Source: a virus
Length of the DNA stretch: 26,848 nt
IMG/VR virus record: IMGVR_UViG_3300009425_000077
Coordinates: 1-26,848 of that record
Reading direction: 5' to 3' (one strand)
The position numbers and the translations under genes were made by a program. Below, piece by piece: positions 1 through 7,411 of this stretch. Position 1 is the stretch's first letter, and each line of letters begins with the position of its first letter. The notes beneath the pieces are model-generated. The model did not search any database. It was given only the letters and a program-made list of their open reading frames with translations, and had not been told where the DNA came from.

Positions 1-1277
1 ACACCTTGGTCTCTAAGAAGAGTTGATGCAATGTCATAGTAGTGTCCTTGGTCTGATAAGGATTCACTTTTGGAAAGTAAGATGTCCAACTTCTCTTCGT
101 TATCCATCATCTGTTCTTGAGCATTAGAATTACTTATACCTTCTTTCTCTAACTCATTTATCTCTGTTTGTATTTTTTGAATGAACTTTACGTTGGAATG
201 AATTTCCGTTTGAAGTAAACTTATTTGGGTTTGGAGACTGGTGATGGCAGTGGTAACCTCATGGATTCTGGCAATGCGTTCCTCAGACTTTCTGATTGTT
301 TCATATAGTTGTCCGAGTCCATCCAATAACTCATCCTTCTTCTTCTGCTTCTCTGCGACATGGTTCGTTTTATGTTCTTCATCTATACCCTGTTTGCAGG
401 TTGGACAATTATCATTGGATTCATAAAATTCGATTTCCTCTAAAATGGTTGTTTTACGGTTCTCTAACTGTTTATATAAATCTGAAGCTTCTTTGAATTT
501 ATCTTCAACTTTGCCTTCATCGGTGATGGTAGATTTTCGATGTTCAATGTCTACGTTTTTCTCTTGAACCCTTCCTAACAAATCATCAATATTAGTTTGA
601 GTGTCATCTATAGACGTTTCTAATTTCGCCATCCTTTGGTCACGATTCTCTTGAAGAGCTAAAAGTTGATTGGATAACCCACTAATTCTCTCTTCCATTA
701 TATTTATTGAATGTGAAGTGTCACGAACATTTTCTGTATGAGTAGTTACTCGTTGGCGAAGAATGTCTTGCATGGTTGAAAATATAGAAATATCCAATAG
801 GTCTTCGACCAACTTTCGTCTCTCTACTGATTTCAATTGCATGAACGGAACGAAGTTTGCACTTCCTAGTATCGCAACTTGAGTGAATGAACGATAGTTC
901 ATCTTAAGTATATGTTTCTCTAATTGTTCTTGATAATCTTTAACTGTTGCAGTTTGGTTTGCAAGAACTCCGTCTAGATATATCTCAAAAATATTTGGTT
1001 TTGCACCACGGATAATTTTATATTCTTTCTTACCAACAGAAAACTCTATTTCTACTAGTAAACCTTTCTCATTGACACTATTAATAAGTAGGTCTTTTTT
1101 AAGGTTCCTAAATCCACGGCCATACAATCCGAAACACAATGCATCTAATAGTGTAGATTTCCCTGCACCATTCTCACCTAATATAAGTGTAGTCTGATGA
1201 GAGTTCAATTCTATCTCAGTAAAGGTATTTCCCGATGAAAGTAAATTCTTCCAACGTATCTTTTCAAAATTTATCAT
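1..1277 (-). CDS. 46: Recombination endonuclease subunit gp46 (SbcC/Rad50-like), C-terminus cut by window edge
   Basis: ATPase subunit of the gp46/gp47 (Rad50/Mre11-type) complex, which in T4 resects DNA ends for recombination-dependent replication and degrades host DNA. I translated 425 codons by hand. They start MINFEKIRWKN, and the Walker A GENGAGKST is at residues 34-42, as in SMC/Rad50 N-lobes. A long Glu/Lys/Gln-rich coiled coil begins near residue 180 and is interrupted by a zinc-hook CPTC (C291, C294; bases 396-407). The second coiled-coil arm and the C-terminal Walker B lobe lie beyond position 1. The ATG overlaps the gp47 stop as ATGA, so translation is probably coupled. The frame is open throughout. 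Confidence 0.95.
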   Translation of the reverse strand, partial: MINFEKIRWKNLLSSGNTFTEIELNSHQTTLILGENGAGKSTLLDALCFGLYGRGFRNLKKDLLINSVNEKGLLVEIEFSVGKKEYKIIRGAKPNIFEIYLDGVLANQTATVKDYQEQLEKHILKMNYRSFTQVAILGSANFVPFMQLKSVERRKLVEDLLDISIFSTMQDILRQRVTTHTENVRDTSHSINIMEERISGLSNQLLALQENRDQRMAKLETSIDDTQTNIDDLLGRVQEKNVDIEHRKSTITDEGKVEDKFKEASDLYKQLENRKTTILEEIEFYESNDNCPTCKQGIDEEHKTNHVAEKQKKKDELLDGLGQLYETIRKSEERIARIHEVTTAITSLQTQISLLQTEIHSNVKFIQKIQTEINELEKEGISNSNAQEQMMDNEEKLDILLSKSESLSDQGHYYDIASTLLRDQG

Positions 1278-2341
1278 AGAAAGTTATGCTCTTCAAGTGC
1301 TTCATGATATAACGAAGTCATTAATTCATCAAGACTTTTCTTCTTGCCTTGTATCTCTAAACCATCAACATACTTAGATAGGATGGTTAAGGTATCTTCA
1401 ATGTCTTCAATATCATCGTCTCCAAAGAAGTCCATGTGTTTGTTATCATCAACCACCTGTAAATGTATTGGGTTTTGTGAGTGTATCTTATCGAGATAAC
1501 TGTCAAACCAATAGGGGTTATCTTTGTTGATTACTATCACCTTTACGAACTTGCCGTTAATGTCTGAGTAGTCTGCAGCCTGTATTTCTTCAAAAGATGA
1601 ATTGGTATCATCATAGAATGCTTTGTGGAACATCTTAATTGGGTTCAGTACAGGTAAAATCTCTCTAGTCTCTGTATCAAAAATATGGAAGTATTTGTTA
1701 TCCCCATAATCACCCCAAGTAAATTCCATCTGACTTCCTAGATATCTAATGTTTCCTAGTTCTGATTTATGGTGAAAGTGACCACTGAGGACTTGTTCGA
1801 ATCTTTTTAGATATGTGAAATCTAATCCATGAGGACAATTAAAGCCAGGCATCATCAATGCACCTTCAATTTCAAAATGACCCCAACACTGAGTTGCTTT
1901 ATTCGATAGTAAAAAGTCTACGGAGTCTGCATAGTTCTCAGGGTTAATCCAAGGAACAAGTGCAATCTCACAACCATCATATTCTTTAGTAACTGGTTCT
2001 GATATTACGTTGATGTTGTTATCACCAAACAAAAGAAGTTCAGGTGAATTTACATCGTTGGTGTTCTTATAATAAGTGTCATGATTACCGAGAATTAAAT
2101 CCATTTGGATGTTTCTCTTTAACATGGGTTCGATGAAGTGTTGTTTGTTTGCTTTTAAAGTCGCAAAGTTTACATACTTCCTTCTATCAAAGTAGTCTCC
2201 TAAATGAACTATCTGTTTGATATTATGTTCATCAAGGTATGGGAAAAATACTTCATCATAAAATCGACCTTGGTAGTTAGACATCTCTAACATATCGGCA
2301 CGAACTCCACAATGTGTGTCGTTTAGGATTGCAATTTTCAA
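1274..2341 (-). CDS. 47: Recombination endonuclease subunit gp47 (SbcD/Mre11-like)
   Basis: Metallophosphoesterase nuclease partner of gp46, acting at DNA ends in phage recombination and replication. The 355 residues, close to T4 gp47 in size, carry all the calcineurin-type metal motifs: D8-x-H10 in the first strand (LNDTH), GD at 48-49 (HLGDYFDRR), GNHD at 85-88, H155 (WGHFE) and GHFHH at 187-191. The C-terminal third after about residue 230 would form the capping and gp46-binding region. The gene lies two bases after the gene 55 stop and overlaps gene 46 by ATGA, giving the T4 order 55-47-46. It has no promoter of its own that I can see. Confidence 0.96.
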   Translation of the reverse strand: MKIAILNDTHCGVRADMLEMSNYQGRFYDEVFFPYLDEHNIKQIVHLGDYFDRRKYVNFATLKANKQHFIEPMLKRNIQMDLILGNHDTYYKNTNDVNSPELLLFGDNNINVISEPVTKEYDGCEIALVPWINPENYADSVDFLLSNKATQCWGHFEIEGALMMPGFNCPHGLDFTYLKRFEQVLSGHFHHKSELGNIRYLGSQMEFTWGDYGDNKYFHIFDTETREILPVLNPIKMFHKAFYDDTNSSFEEIQAADYSDINGKFVKVIVINKDNPYWFDSYLDKIHSQNPIHLQVVDDNKHMDFFGDDDIEDIEDTLTILSKYVDGLEIQGKKKSLDELMTSLYHEALEEHNFL

Positions 2342-2343
2342 AA

Positions 2344-2922
2344 TTAACTTTCTTTTGGTTCAGTGTCAGGAGACATATTCTCTTCTAACGCTGTAGTTTT
2401 TTTAGTGGTGGGTTTTTTCTTTGTTTTACGAGGTTCGTAATTAACGTGGTTCATGTTTTCTTTCAACCATTCCACGTTGGTGTTTGTTAATGCAGGGTCA
2501 TAGTTCCCATCAATAGTTTGGAAAGATTCCAATGAAACTGATGATTCCATGATTGACTTTTGTTTTATAAAAACTTGTTTCTTTTCTTTCTGTATTCTTC
2601 GTAAGAAAGCATAGTAACATATCTGAGTAACATATGCGAATGCATTTGATGACTTTTCGATATTAAAGTTTCCAAGATACTGAATGCAGTTTTCGATTGC
2701 ATCACATATCATTTCACCTCTATAAGTGTAGTTGATGAAGTTAGGTCTTGTAGATAGTCGAGTTGCAATTTTATAAACGCATTCTCCTATGTACTCCGAC
2801 ATTCTAGGTAGAGTTTCTTCATTCGCTTTTGCAGTTTTGATTAGTCCAGCATATTCTGCAACAGCGGCAGTAAAGTCCTTGTTGTTGACGTAGTGTTCAG
2901 GTTTCTTCTTTTCTTTTATCAT
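2344..2922 (-). CDS. 55: Late-transcription sigma factor gp55
   Basis: Phage-encoded minimal sigma factor that directs host RNA polymerase to late promoters. The central part (about residues 45-120, with TYRGEMICDAIENCIQY and AYVTQICYYAFLRRIQKEKKQ) matches the sigma region 2-like core of gp55. The C-terminus is Lys/Thr-rich and ends in an acidic tail, where T4 gp55 carries its sliding-clamp-binding end. I chose the ATG at 2922 (192 aa; T4 gp55 is 185). An in-frame TTG at 2937 lies between the -35 and -10 elements and would not be on the transcript. The gene is followed immediately by 47 and 46. Its product is the likely reader of the TATAAATA and CTAAATA elements in this window. Confidence 0.93.
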   Translation of the reverse strand: MIKEKKKPEHYVNNKDFTAAVAEYAGLIKTAKANEETLPRMSEYIGECVYKIATRLSTRPNFINYTYRGEMICDAIENCIQYLGNFNIEKSSNAFAYVTQICYYAFLRRIQKEKKQVFIKQKSIMESSVSLESFQTIDGNYDPALTNTNVEWLKENMNHVNYEPRKTKKKPTTKKTTALEENMSPDTEPKES

Positions 2923-2928
2923 GCACCT

Positions 2929-2957
2929 ATTATACAACGATTATGATGGTTATGTAA
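2929..2957 (-). promoter_or_regulatory. Sigma70-like promoter of gene 55, ATG at predicted +1
   Basis: On the minus strand TTACAT (2957-2952) is followed by a 17-base spacer and a perfect TATAAT (2934-2929). Only six bases separate the hexamer from the ATG at 2922, so the predicted +1 coincides with the A of the start codon. AGG within those six bases would not be transcribed, or only just. The site suits a gene needed before late transcription. Confidence 0.6.
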
Positions 2958-2999
2958 GGTGTTTTCTAGATTAATTTATTTTTAATTTAATTTCAAAAA

Positions 3000-3016
3000 C
3001 CTCTAGACATCTGAGG
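3000..3016 (-). terminator. Weak hairpin between the small membrane genes and gene 55
   Basis: CCTC and GAGG form a four-base stem with a nine-base loop, followed on the minus strand by five T (2999-2995). It sits downstream of the last tiny ORF (stop at 3056) and upstream of the gene 55 promoter. The position is right for a terminator but the stem is short. The rest of 2958-3055 is AT-rich with no further feature that I see. Confidence 0.25.
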
Positions 3017-3055
3017 AATCTATGTTAAAATTAATATGTCCCAAGGGGAATATAG

Positions 3056-3181
3056 CTATAAGGGATTAAACACCACACTCATATCTACATCTCTTCCTCG
3101 ACCAATCTTTTGAATTTCACCTAGGACTAATAGTCCCAAACAAATGATTAATGTTATACCTAGTATATATGGTGGTTTCAC
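3056..3181 (-). CDS. Tiny putative membrane protein (41 aa), GTG start
   Basis: The frame starts with GTG at 3181, overlapping the TGA of the preceding 62-aa gene as GTGA, and ends in TAG. Residues 5-21 (YILGITLIICLGLLVLG) form one strong hydrophobic segment, followed by a basic and polar tail (KIGRGRD). I do not recognise a family. The evidence that it is a gene is the stop-start overlap, the clean transmembrane segment and its place as third in a run of three small membrane proteins. The GTG start and short length leave real doubt. Confidence 0.45.
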   Translation of the reverse strand: MKPPYILGITLIICLGLLVLGEIQKIGRGRDVDMSVVFNPL

Positions 3182-3366
3182 AACCCCATTTCCAAGGAGA
3201 AATTAATGATGGAGAATGATAACATCATGAATCCAAAAACAGAGACTTGCACTATGGTAGCCCAAAAGATTTGTCTCATCGGATGCATTTCTACAATACG
3301 CTCCATCCATCGTTCGGAAGGTGAAAAGTTTACGAATTGAAGAAGTTTTTCTTCAGTGGTTTTCAT
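3178..3366 (-). CDS. Small putative membrane protein (62 aa)
   Basis: Unrecognised small protein. The N-terminal half is polar and charged (MKTTEEKLLQF, SERWMERIVEMHPMR). It is followed by a hydrophobic stretch of about 25 residues (IFWATIVQVSVFGFMMLSF) and a short tail, so it is probably a single-pass inner-membrane protein. A ribosome binding site, AAAGGAT, lies seven to eight bases before the ATG. Its start overlaps the stop of the upstream 53-aa gene by one base (TAATG), and its stop overlaps the next start (GTGA). Holin-like or superinfection-exclusion roles are possible for such proteins, but nothing here distinguishes them. Confidence 0.65.
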   Translation of the reverse strand: MKTTEEKLLQFVNFSPSERWMERIVEMHPMRQIFWATIVQVSVFGFMMLSFSIINFSLEMGL

Positions 3367-3527
3367 TAGTATCCTTTAACGGACATCGATATAATAAATA
3401 TTGGTAATACGAATGGAAGAGTCATCAGTACTAGAAATTCGATTGCATCACATACTTTACATTCAAAGATTGTAATTTCTCTAGCTTTTCGCACCATGGT
3501 CTTCGCAAAGTAAATTGCAGTTGTCAT
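3366..3527 (-). CDS. Small putative membrane protein (53 aa)
   Basis: Hand-translated frame from ATG 3527: an N-terminal MTTAIYFAKTMVRKAREI, a C-x-x-C pair (ECKVCD, residues 22-27), then a hydrophobic segment at about residues 29-47 (AIEFLVLMTLPFVLPIFII) and a short tail. AGGA lies eight bases upstream of the ATG, so initiation looks good. Its TAA overlaps the next ATG as TAATG. No family is recognised. It is the first of three coupled small membrane genes behind a CTAAATA-type late promoter at 3593-3600. Confidence 0.6.
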   Translation of the reverse strand: MTTAIYFAKTMVRKAREITIFECKVCDAIEFLVLMTLPFVLPIFIISMSVKGY

Positions 3528-3592
3528 GGTTTTTTTCCTATAAGGTTCAGTTATAATAAGATATTCATCAACATGATGATATCGTACGCAGT

Positions 3593-3600
3593 TATTTAGA
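3593..3600 (-). promoter_or_regulatory. Candidate late promoter (TCTAAATA)
   Basis: TCTAAATA on the minus strand, about 60 bases ahead of the 53-aa membrane gene in a non-coding gap (3528-3612). The same TCTAAATA octamer recurs before the 86-aa gene at 21290, which supports it as a variant of the T4 late element TATAAATA. Confidence 0.45.
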
Positions 3601-3612
3601 CAAGATAAAAGT

Positions 3613-4068
3613 CTAGTGAATTATTTTCTTTTCGTCCGAGGTAATTGATAGAACATAATCTTCTTCTGCGAATTGTTCTCTCTCAAGTTCTGCGAGTTCC
3701 TCTTCGGACACACCATCCATAATTTCATCTAACTTCTCTCTGATGAATTCTCTAGGAGACGGCATCGAGTTAGTAAGAGGTATGTTTCCATCTTCTACCA
3801 TACCCAACCACTTTGCAGAAGCTTCGTCATAGAAGGGGATGAATTGGTCATTCATGGGACTGGTATGCATAACACTTTCTAATCCTATAGAAAGGATAGG
3901 GTCAAGTGCCAATGGAGCGTAAGGTATAAATGTTGCAAGTGTATTTTGTTGCGAGACACGAGTAAGTTGACATACCATAGGTAAAGTAACCTCAATGGTA
4001 GTTTCTGTATATGAAACCATCCCACAAAGTTCTTGACCTGTTTTAAGTTTTAATACTTCGTATTTCAT
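3613..4068 (-). CDS. Unknown 151-aa protein, possible Sm-like N-terminal fold
   Basis: The function is not established. The first 60 residues (YEVLKLKTGQELCGMVSYTETTI..LPMVCQL) show the strand pattern and the G-x-x-L-x-G-x-V element of small Sm/Hfq-like beta barrels, which is suggestive only. Residues 60-100 are mixed. Residues 105-140 are strongly acidic and helical (REKLDEIMDGVSEEELAELEREQ), possibly a protein-binding tail. The ATG overlaps the uvsW stop as ATGA, so the two are translated together. A TATAAATA late element inside uvsW (4118-4125) could give it separate late expression. Confidence 0.75.
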   Translation of the reverse strand: MKYEVLKLKTGQELCGMVSYTETTIEVTLPMVCQLTRVSQQNTLATFIPYAPLALDPILSIGLESVMHTSPMNDQFIPFYDEASAKWLGMVEDGNIPLTNSMPSPREFIREKLDEIMDGVSEEELAELEREQFAEEDYVLSITSDEKKIIH

Positions 4069-5471
4069 TTTAGTTCGAACTGCTTGATGTCATAGTTAAA
4101 TCCTTCTTCGTTGTATATATTTATACGTTCCTTACAGTGATTTAGAGTGTAGTTACTACCCCCTATGTCATCGGCAATATCAAACAATCTCATAGTGTCT
4201 TTGTCTTTACCTTTTCTAAGTCCTCTACCAATAGATTGTAGATTTCTTATTCTTGATTTTGATGGAGATGCAAAGATGATATTATCTATCTTCTTAATAT
4301 TTACTCCAGTGGAGAAAGTTCCGTATGACGCTAGTATGACGTTATTGTCACTCTTCTCTACTATTGTTCTTACATCCTCTCTATCGGTTACGTCTGTTCC
4401 ACCATATACATAATGCAACTTCTCTCCCAATCTTTTAAACATCTTACCGTGCAATACTTCACCATGTTTTTGAACATACTGGAATAGTACAAGTGTGTTT
4501 CCCTTTAAATTATAAACTAGATTACAAATAAACTCGTTCCTACTATCATTCGATACTAAGTAGTCCATCTCCTCTTGGTAGTTCGCAAGTTTTATCTTCT
4601 TATGTTTCAATATTAGTATATCAATATTCAAGTTTGCGATTGTTCCCTCTTCCATTAAAGCTGCAGTAGTTGTAACTTTCTTAAGAGGCCCGAATAATCC
4701 TTCGAGTTGTAGTCTATGAACTTCTGTTCCGTCCAGTGTTCCCGTTGTTCCAAAACGTAATGCAGTGTTCTTCATCTTTTCGAGAATACCTTTCAACACG
4801 TTTGCTTTAAATAAATGTGCTTCGTCTCCGACAACCATTTTGAATGACTCTAATGTTTTCTTAGGTGCCTTACTGAATGACTGCCATGTAGTAATTGTTA
4901 TAGGTGCATCGAATACAGGTTGACCATGGTAGATTTTACAGATAGGTTCTTTGTATCCGTAATCCTCAAAATCTTTACTCATCTGTTCTACCAGTGAGGT
5001 TGTTGGAACGATGATTACAGTTTTGGTGTCGTAGTATCGTGCTAACATATAAATGATTAAAGACTTACCACTTGCAGTAGGTGACAATAATAATTGTCTT
5101 CCATACTTGGTTGCAGTGTGGAATGCATCTAATTGATAATCTCTAGGTTCAAATGGTAAATTTAAATCTGTAATATTAAAATCTTTCGTCTTGTGTTTGT
5201 GTCCGATAACATCCTGAACACCCTCAAAGTTAAATCCTCGTTCCCTGCAGAACTCATCAACGTATGGGAGTAATCCAATGTAAATTTTGTGTGTTTTAAT
5301 AGAGAATAGGTATACCTTACCATCCCACATTCTGTTTCTATAGGAAGGCATGAACTTAGCGTTGGGAACTTTAAAAGAAAAGAATTCGAATAACTCCTTC
5401 GCAAGTCCATCATCACAATCGACTTTAAGAAATACTTCGTTTACTTTTGAAATTTTTACAGTATCAGACAT
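4065..5471 (-). CDS. uvsW: DNA/RNA helicase UvsW
   Basis: Superfamily 2 helicase that in T4 unwinds R-loops and branched DNA, ending origin-initiated replication and driving recombination-dependent replication. From the ATG at 5471 (468 aa) the N-terminal 100 residues form the substrate-binding domain. They are followed by the Q-motif-like FEPRDYQLDA, Walker A SPTASGKS (about 130-137), DEAH (216-219), motif III GTTGTLDG and motif VI SIGRGLRKG in the C-terminal helicase lobe. I chose 5471 because it sits in an eight-base overlap with the upstream oxygenase stop. An upstream in-frame ATG at 5516 would extend far into that gene. It lies in a recombination operon with uvsY. Confidence 0.94.
   Translation of the reverse strand: MSDTVKISKVNEVFLKVDCDDGLAKELFEFFSFKVPNAKFMPSYRNRMWDGKVYLFSIKTHKIYIGLLPYVDEFCRERGFNFEGVQDVIGHKHKTKDFNITDLNLPFEPRDYQLDAFHTATKYGRQLLLSPTASGKSLIIYMLARYYDTKTVIIVPTTSLVEQMSKDFEDYGYKEPICKIYHGQPVFDAPITITTWQSFSKAPKKTLESFKMVVGDEAHLFKANVLKGILEKMKNTALRFGTTGTLDGTEVHRLQLEGLFGPLKKVTTTAALMEEGTIANLNIDILILKHKKIKLANYQEEMDYLVSNDSRNEFICNLVYNLKGNTLVLFQYVQKHGEVLHGKMFKRLGEKLHYVYGGTDVTDREDVRTIVEKSDNNVILASYGTFSTGVNIKKIDNIIFASPSKSRIRNLQSIGRGLRKGKDKDTMRLFDIADDIGGSNYTLNHCKERINIYNEEGFNYDIKQFELK
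4118..4125 (-). promoter_or_regulatory. Candidate late promoter inside uvsW
   Basis: A perfect TATAAATA on the minus strand lies within the uvsW coding sequence. It predicts a +1 near 4112 and a 44-base leader before the ATG at 4068. Because it overlaps codons, chance occurrence in AT-rich DNA cannot be excluded. Confidence 0.4.
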
Positions 5472-6144
5472 ACGGATGTCCCACCATCCAACATACCAAC
5501 GATTTTCTAGTTCCACTTAATATAGGTGTAACTTGATGGTATAGGAACGAGGGAAATATAACTACTGAACCAATACTTTTGGCAGAATGAGACAATGTTG
5601 AAATTGCATCTGCCATGTTAACTTGTGGGTTAGTCCCAGTCATTTTATCAAACTGGGTTGCAGGTTCTAACCACTGAAAATGTCCACCCTCATAATCGTC
5701 TTGGTCTGATAACTGAATGGTCATACTTAATTTTCTATGCATTCCGTTTCCATAAGGAACTGGGCCTGCATCAGTATGCCATGTATAGAAATCTCCCTTC
5801 CTATCAGGTTGTTCATTGTAAATAGTGTATTGGGGATTTTCCATGTATTCTATATTATGATTCCACCTGCACTCTCTATTTGCCATAGTAACTGCATCAT
5901 TAATCTTCTTGAGTAAATGTTCTGGCATATGGTTGTTTTCCATCTCGAACCACTTAACCTGAGAACTACGGACACTCCAGTCTTCTGTTCCACCCATTTT
6001 TTCACCATCTCTATCTTGATTATCTAGTCCCCCCCCTACTTGTCCTGCCTGGAATTGTAGTTTATCCGATGCACGATGTAAATCATCTATTTCTTTTCTA
6101 GAGAAGAAGGATGGTGCTTGCCATACGTAGTTTTCTAATATCAT
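5464..6144 (-). CDS. 2OG-Fe(II) dioxygenase (PKHD-type) between uvsY and uvsW
   Basis: Predicted 2-oxoglutarate- and Fe(II)-dependent hydroxylase; the substrate is unknown. With the start at 6144 (226 aa) the iron ligands are H123 and D125 (WHTDAG) and H203 (LYHQVTPI), and the 2OG-binding arginine is R213 (GTRKSLVCW). DYEGGHFQW precedes the distal half of the double-stranded beta-helix, as in PKHD/prolyl-hydroxylase-like proteins. AGG lies nine bases before the chosen ATG. The longer start at 6177 would overlap uvsY by 32 bases. The gene is wedged between uvsY (one-base gap) and uvsW (eight-base overlap), so it is co-translated with recombination genes. Confidence 0.88.
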   Translation of the reverse strand: MILENYVWQAPSFFSRKEIDDLHRASDKLQFQAGQVGGGLDNQDRDGEKMGGTEDWSVRSSQVKWFEMENNHMPEHLLKKINDAVTMANRECRWNHNIEYMENPQYTIYNEQPDRKGDFYTWHTDAGPVPYGNGMHRKLSMTIQLSDQDDYEGGHFQWLEPATQFDKMTGTNPQVNMADAISTLSHSAKSIGSVVIFPSFLYHQVTPILSGTRKSLVCWMVGHPYV

Positions 6145-6145
6145 C

Positions 6146-6580
6146 TTAATTACCTGCCATGAATTTTCTCCAATCAATCGTATTACGGATTGTTTGGTGT
6201 CTCCATGTAATGTTTGTTAGACACTCCTTAAGGAAGTCTATAGTTATTTTTAAATACTCTTGTTTTGCTTTTAGTGTTTGTAATTCGGGGTCTGCATTAA
6301 AGACATAATGCAAGTCTGCTTTCATGATTTTTAAATCAAACTGTTCCCAACCCAATGCGTTTAGTTCTTCTTGCGAGAACTTACCATTATACCACATCCA
6401 CTTGTTCTTAAGCAAAGTGTCGTATTTCATTTGATATTGTTTCTGAAGCAGTAACTTACTGGAAAGTAAGTCTAAGTATTTTGCGTGAAGTTTAGGTACT
6501 TCAAGTGATGCGTTATCCAACTGGATATCGTCAATCTCACAATCTTTTTTCCATTCAATTTTTAAATCATCTAGGTTCAT
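6146..6580 (-). CDS. uvsY: Recombination mediator UvsY
   Basis: In T4, UvsY helps the UvsX recombinase load on gp32-coated single strands. The 144 residues (T4 UvsY 137) begin MNLDDLKIEWKKDCEIDD, matching the UvsY N-terminus pattern (LEDLQ..LKKD..ID). They continue as an all-helical, Lys/Leu-rich protein with the WRHQTIRN..DWRKF ending seen near the UvsY C-terminus. It is the first gene of the uvsY-oxygenase-uvsW-151-aa unit. A sigma70-type extended -10 element lies upstream at 6616-6624, as expected for a middle gene. Confidence 0.88.
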   Translation of the reverse strand: MNLDDLKIEWKKDCEIDDIQLDNASLEVPKLHAKYLDLLSSKLLLQKQYQMKYDTLLKNKWMWYNGKFSQEELNALGWEQFDLKIMKADLHYVFNADPELQTLKAKQEYLKITIDFLKECLTNITWRHQTIRNTIDWRKFMAGN

Positions 6581-6615
6581 AATATTATCTCATAATAAAG
6601 AGGTACTCATGGTCT

Positions 6616-6624
6616 ATTATACCA
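6616..6624 (-). promoter_or_regulatory. Extended -10 promoter of uvsY
   Basis: TGG followed by a perfect TATAAT on the minus strand forms a TGn extended -10. A -35 is poor (TAGTTA at a 17-base spacing). The predicted leader is about 30 bases to the uvsY ATG at 6580. This is consistent with middle-gene transcription, which in T4 uses a phage activator in place of a good -35. Confidence 0.5.
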
Positions 6625-6637
6625 CAAATAGGGGGTT

Positions 6638-7180
6638 TTAACTAGATGATTTTATATCGTAATACTGAAAACGGAACTGAACCTCACAAGTCACTGGTTC
6701 TGTTTCTGAACCTGACTGTAATTCTATTCCACTTAAAGATATTGGGAATGCATCGTAAAATCTAAAATACCTATTTGGAAGGTTTTTGTTTGTATTGGTA
6801 ACTAGTGTAATCTGAGAGTGCAGATTAAGTGCATCTCCCGACTGATTTGCAACACCTAGTGTATGTTTTTTGCTTCCTGTAAGTTTTCCGTAATCATCAG
6901 TATTGCTTATCGGAACAATCTGAGACATCCAATCGTATATCTCTTTAAAATTCTGAAGGTCTTCATCAACTAGGAAGGTCACATTCAGTGTTTCGAATGA
7001 GACCCTATCACCAGCAAAATATGCATCAACACCAAGACCTGACGGTTCAATAACCTCATTGAAACTTATGGCAGGAATATTAACCTGCTGAACATAGTAT
7101 TCAACTGTTGGAACCTTATCAATAAGAAGTTTAAAATTATTCTTATTGAGTATAGATTTGTTGATTGTTGTTTCAGACAT
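6638..7180 (-). CDS. Tail-tube-like virion protein (second gp19/gp54-like protein)
   Basis: A 180-aa protein with the layout of myovirus tail-tube folds. An N-terminal strand-rich part (NFKLLIDKVPTVEYYVQQVNIPAISF) is followed by RVSFETLNVTFLVDEDLQNFKEIYDWM, a signature I associate with gp19-like tube and tube-initiator proteins in marine T4-like phages, and a C-terminal beta pair (CEVQFRFQYYDI). It is distinct from the clear gp19 at 13644. Its place outside the tail operon could mean a tube-baseplate junction protein such as gp54. The assignment to tube fold is moderately firm; the exact role is inference. The start overlaps the upstream 72-aa gene by eight bases. Confidence 0.7.
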   Translation of the reverse strand: MSETTINKSILNKNNFKLLIDKVPTVEYYVQQVNIPAISFNEVIEPSGLGVDAYFAGDRVSFETLNVTFLVDEDLQNFKEIYDWMSQIVPISNTDDYGKLTGSKKHTLGVANQSGDALNLHSQITLVTNTNKNLPNRYFRFYDAFPISLSGIELQSGSETEPVTCEVQFRFQYYDIKSSS

Positions 7181-7391
7181 TTACCTTGAGTATCCGTTTG
7201 TTAGAAGAAGTATCGAAGTAATCGTCACCCCTATACTCTCTTGTTGTTGTAGATTCACACAAATATCCGTCTTGGACGTATGTGGTAATCGTTTTTCTAG
7301 AAAGGACATCAGTTGTCTCTTCACCTTGGGGAAACGTATCTGCTTCCCATGGGCCTTCTAGAACCTTTACTGTTTTTTCATATTTACTCAT
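7173..7391 (-). CDS. Unknown 72-aa protein upstream of the tube-like protein
   Basis: No family is recognised. It is a polar, beta-rich-looking sequence (KTVKVLEGPWEADTF, RKTITTYVQDGYLCESTTTREYRG) ending in a basic strand (SSNKRILKVNV). The stop overlaps the start of the tail-tube-like gene by eight bases, which suggests a structural or assembly partner. AGG lies six bases before the ATG. A perfect late promoter TATAAATA sits only 11 bases upstream, so the predicted leader is about six bases and would exclude that AGG. Confidence 0.7.
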   Translation of the reverse strand: MSKYEKTVKVLEGPWEADTFPQGEETTDVLSRKTITTYVQDGYLCESTTTREYRGDDYFDTSSNKRILKVNV

Positions 7392-7402
7392 AATATACCT
7401 AG

Positions 7403-7410
7403 TATTTATA
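7403..7410 (-). promoter_or_regulatory. Late promoter TATAAATA
   Basis: A perfect T4-type late element on the minus strand lies in the short gap between two small genes. With +1 six bases after the octamer, the leader to the ATG at 7391 is only about six bases. It would serve the 72-aa and tube-like genes. Confidence 0.7.
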
Positions 7411-7411
7411 C

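Noticed and set aside
2923-2937. TTG start extending gp55 by five residues
   Set aside because: The TTG is at the upstream edge of the TATAAT element and would lie before the predicted transcription start; the ATG at 2922 gives a normal gp55.
6590-6615. Tiny ORF upstream of uvsY (Met-Ser-Thr-Ser-Leu-Leu-stop)
   Set aside because: Only six codons and no binding site; treated as leader sequence.
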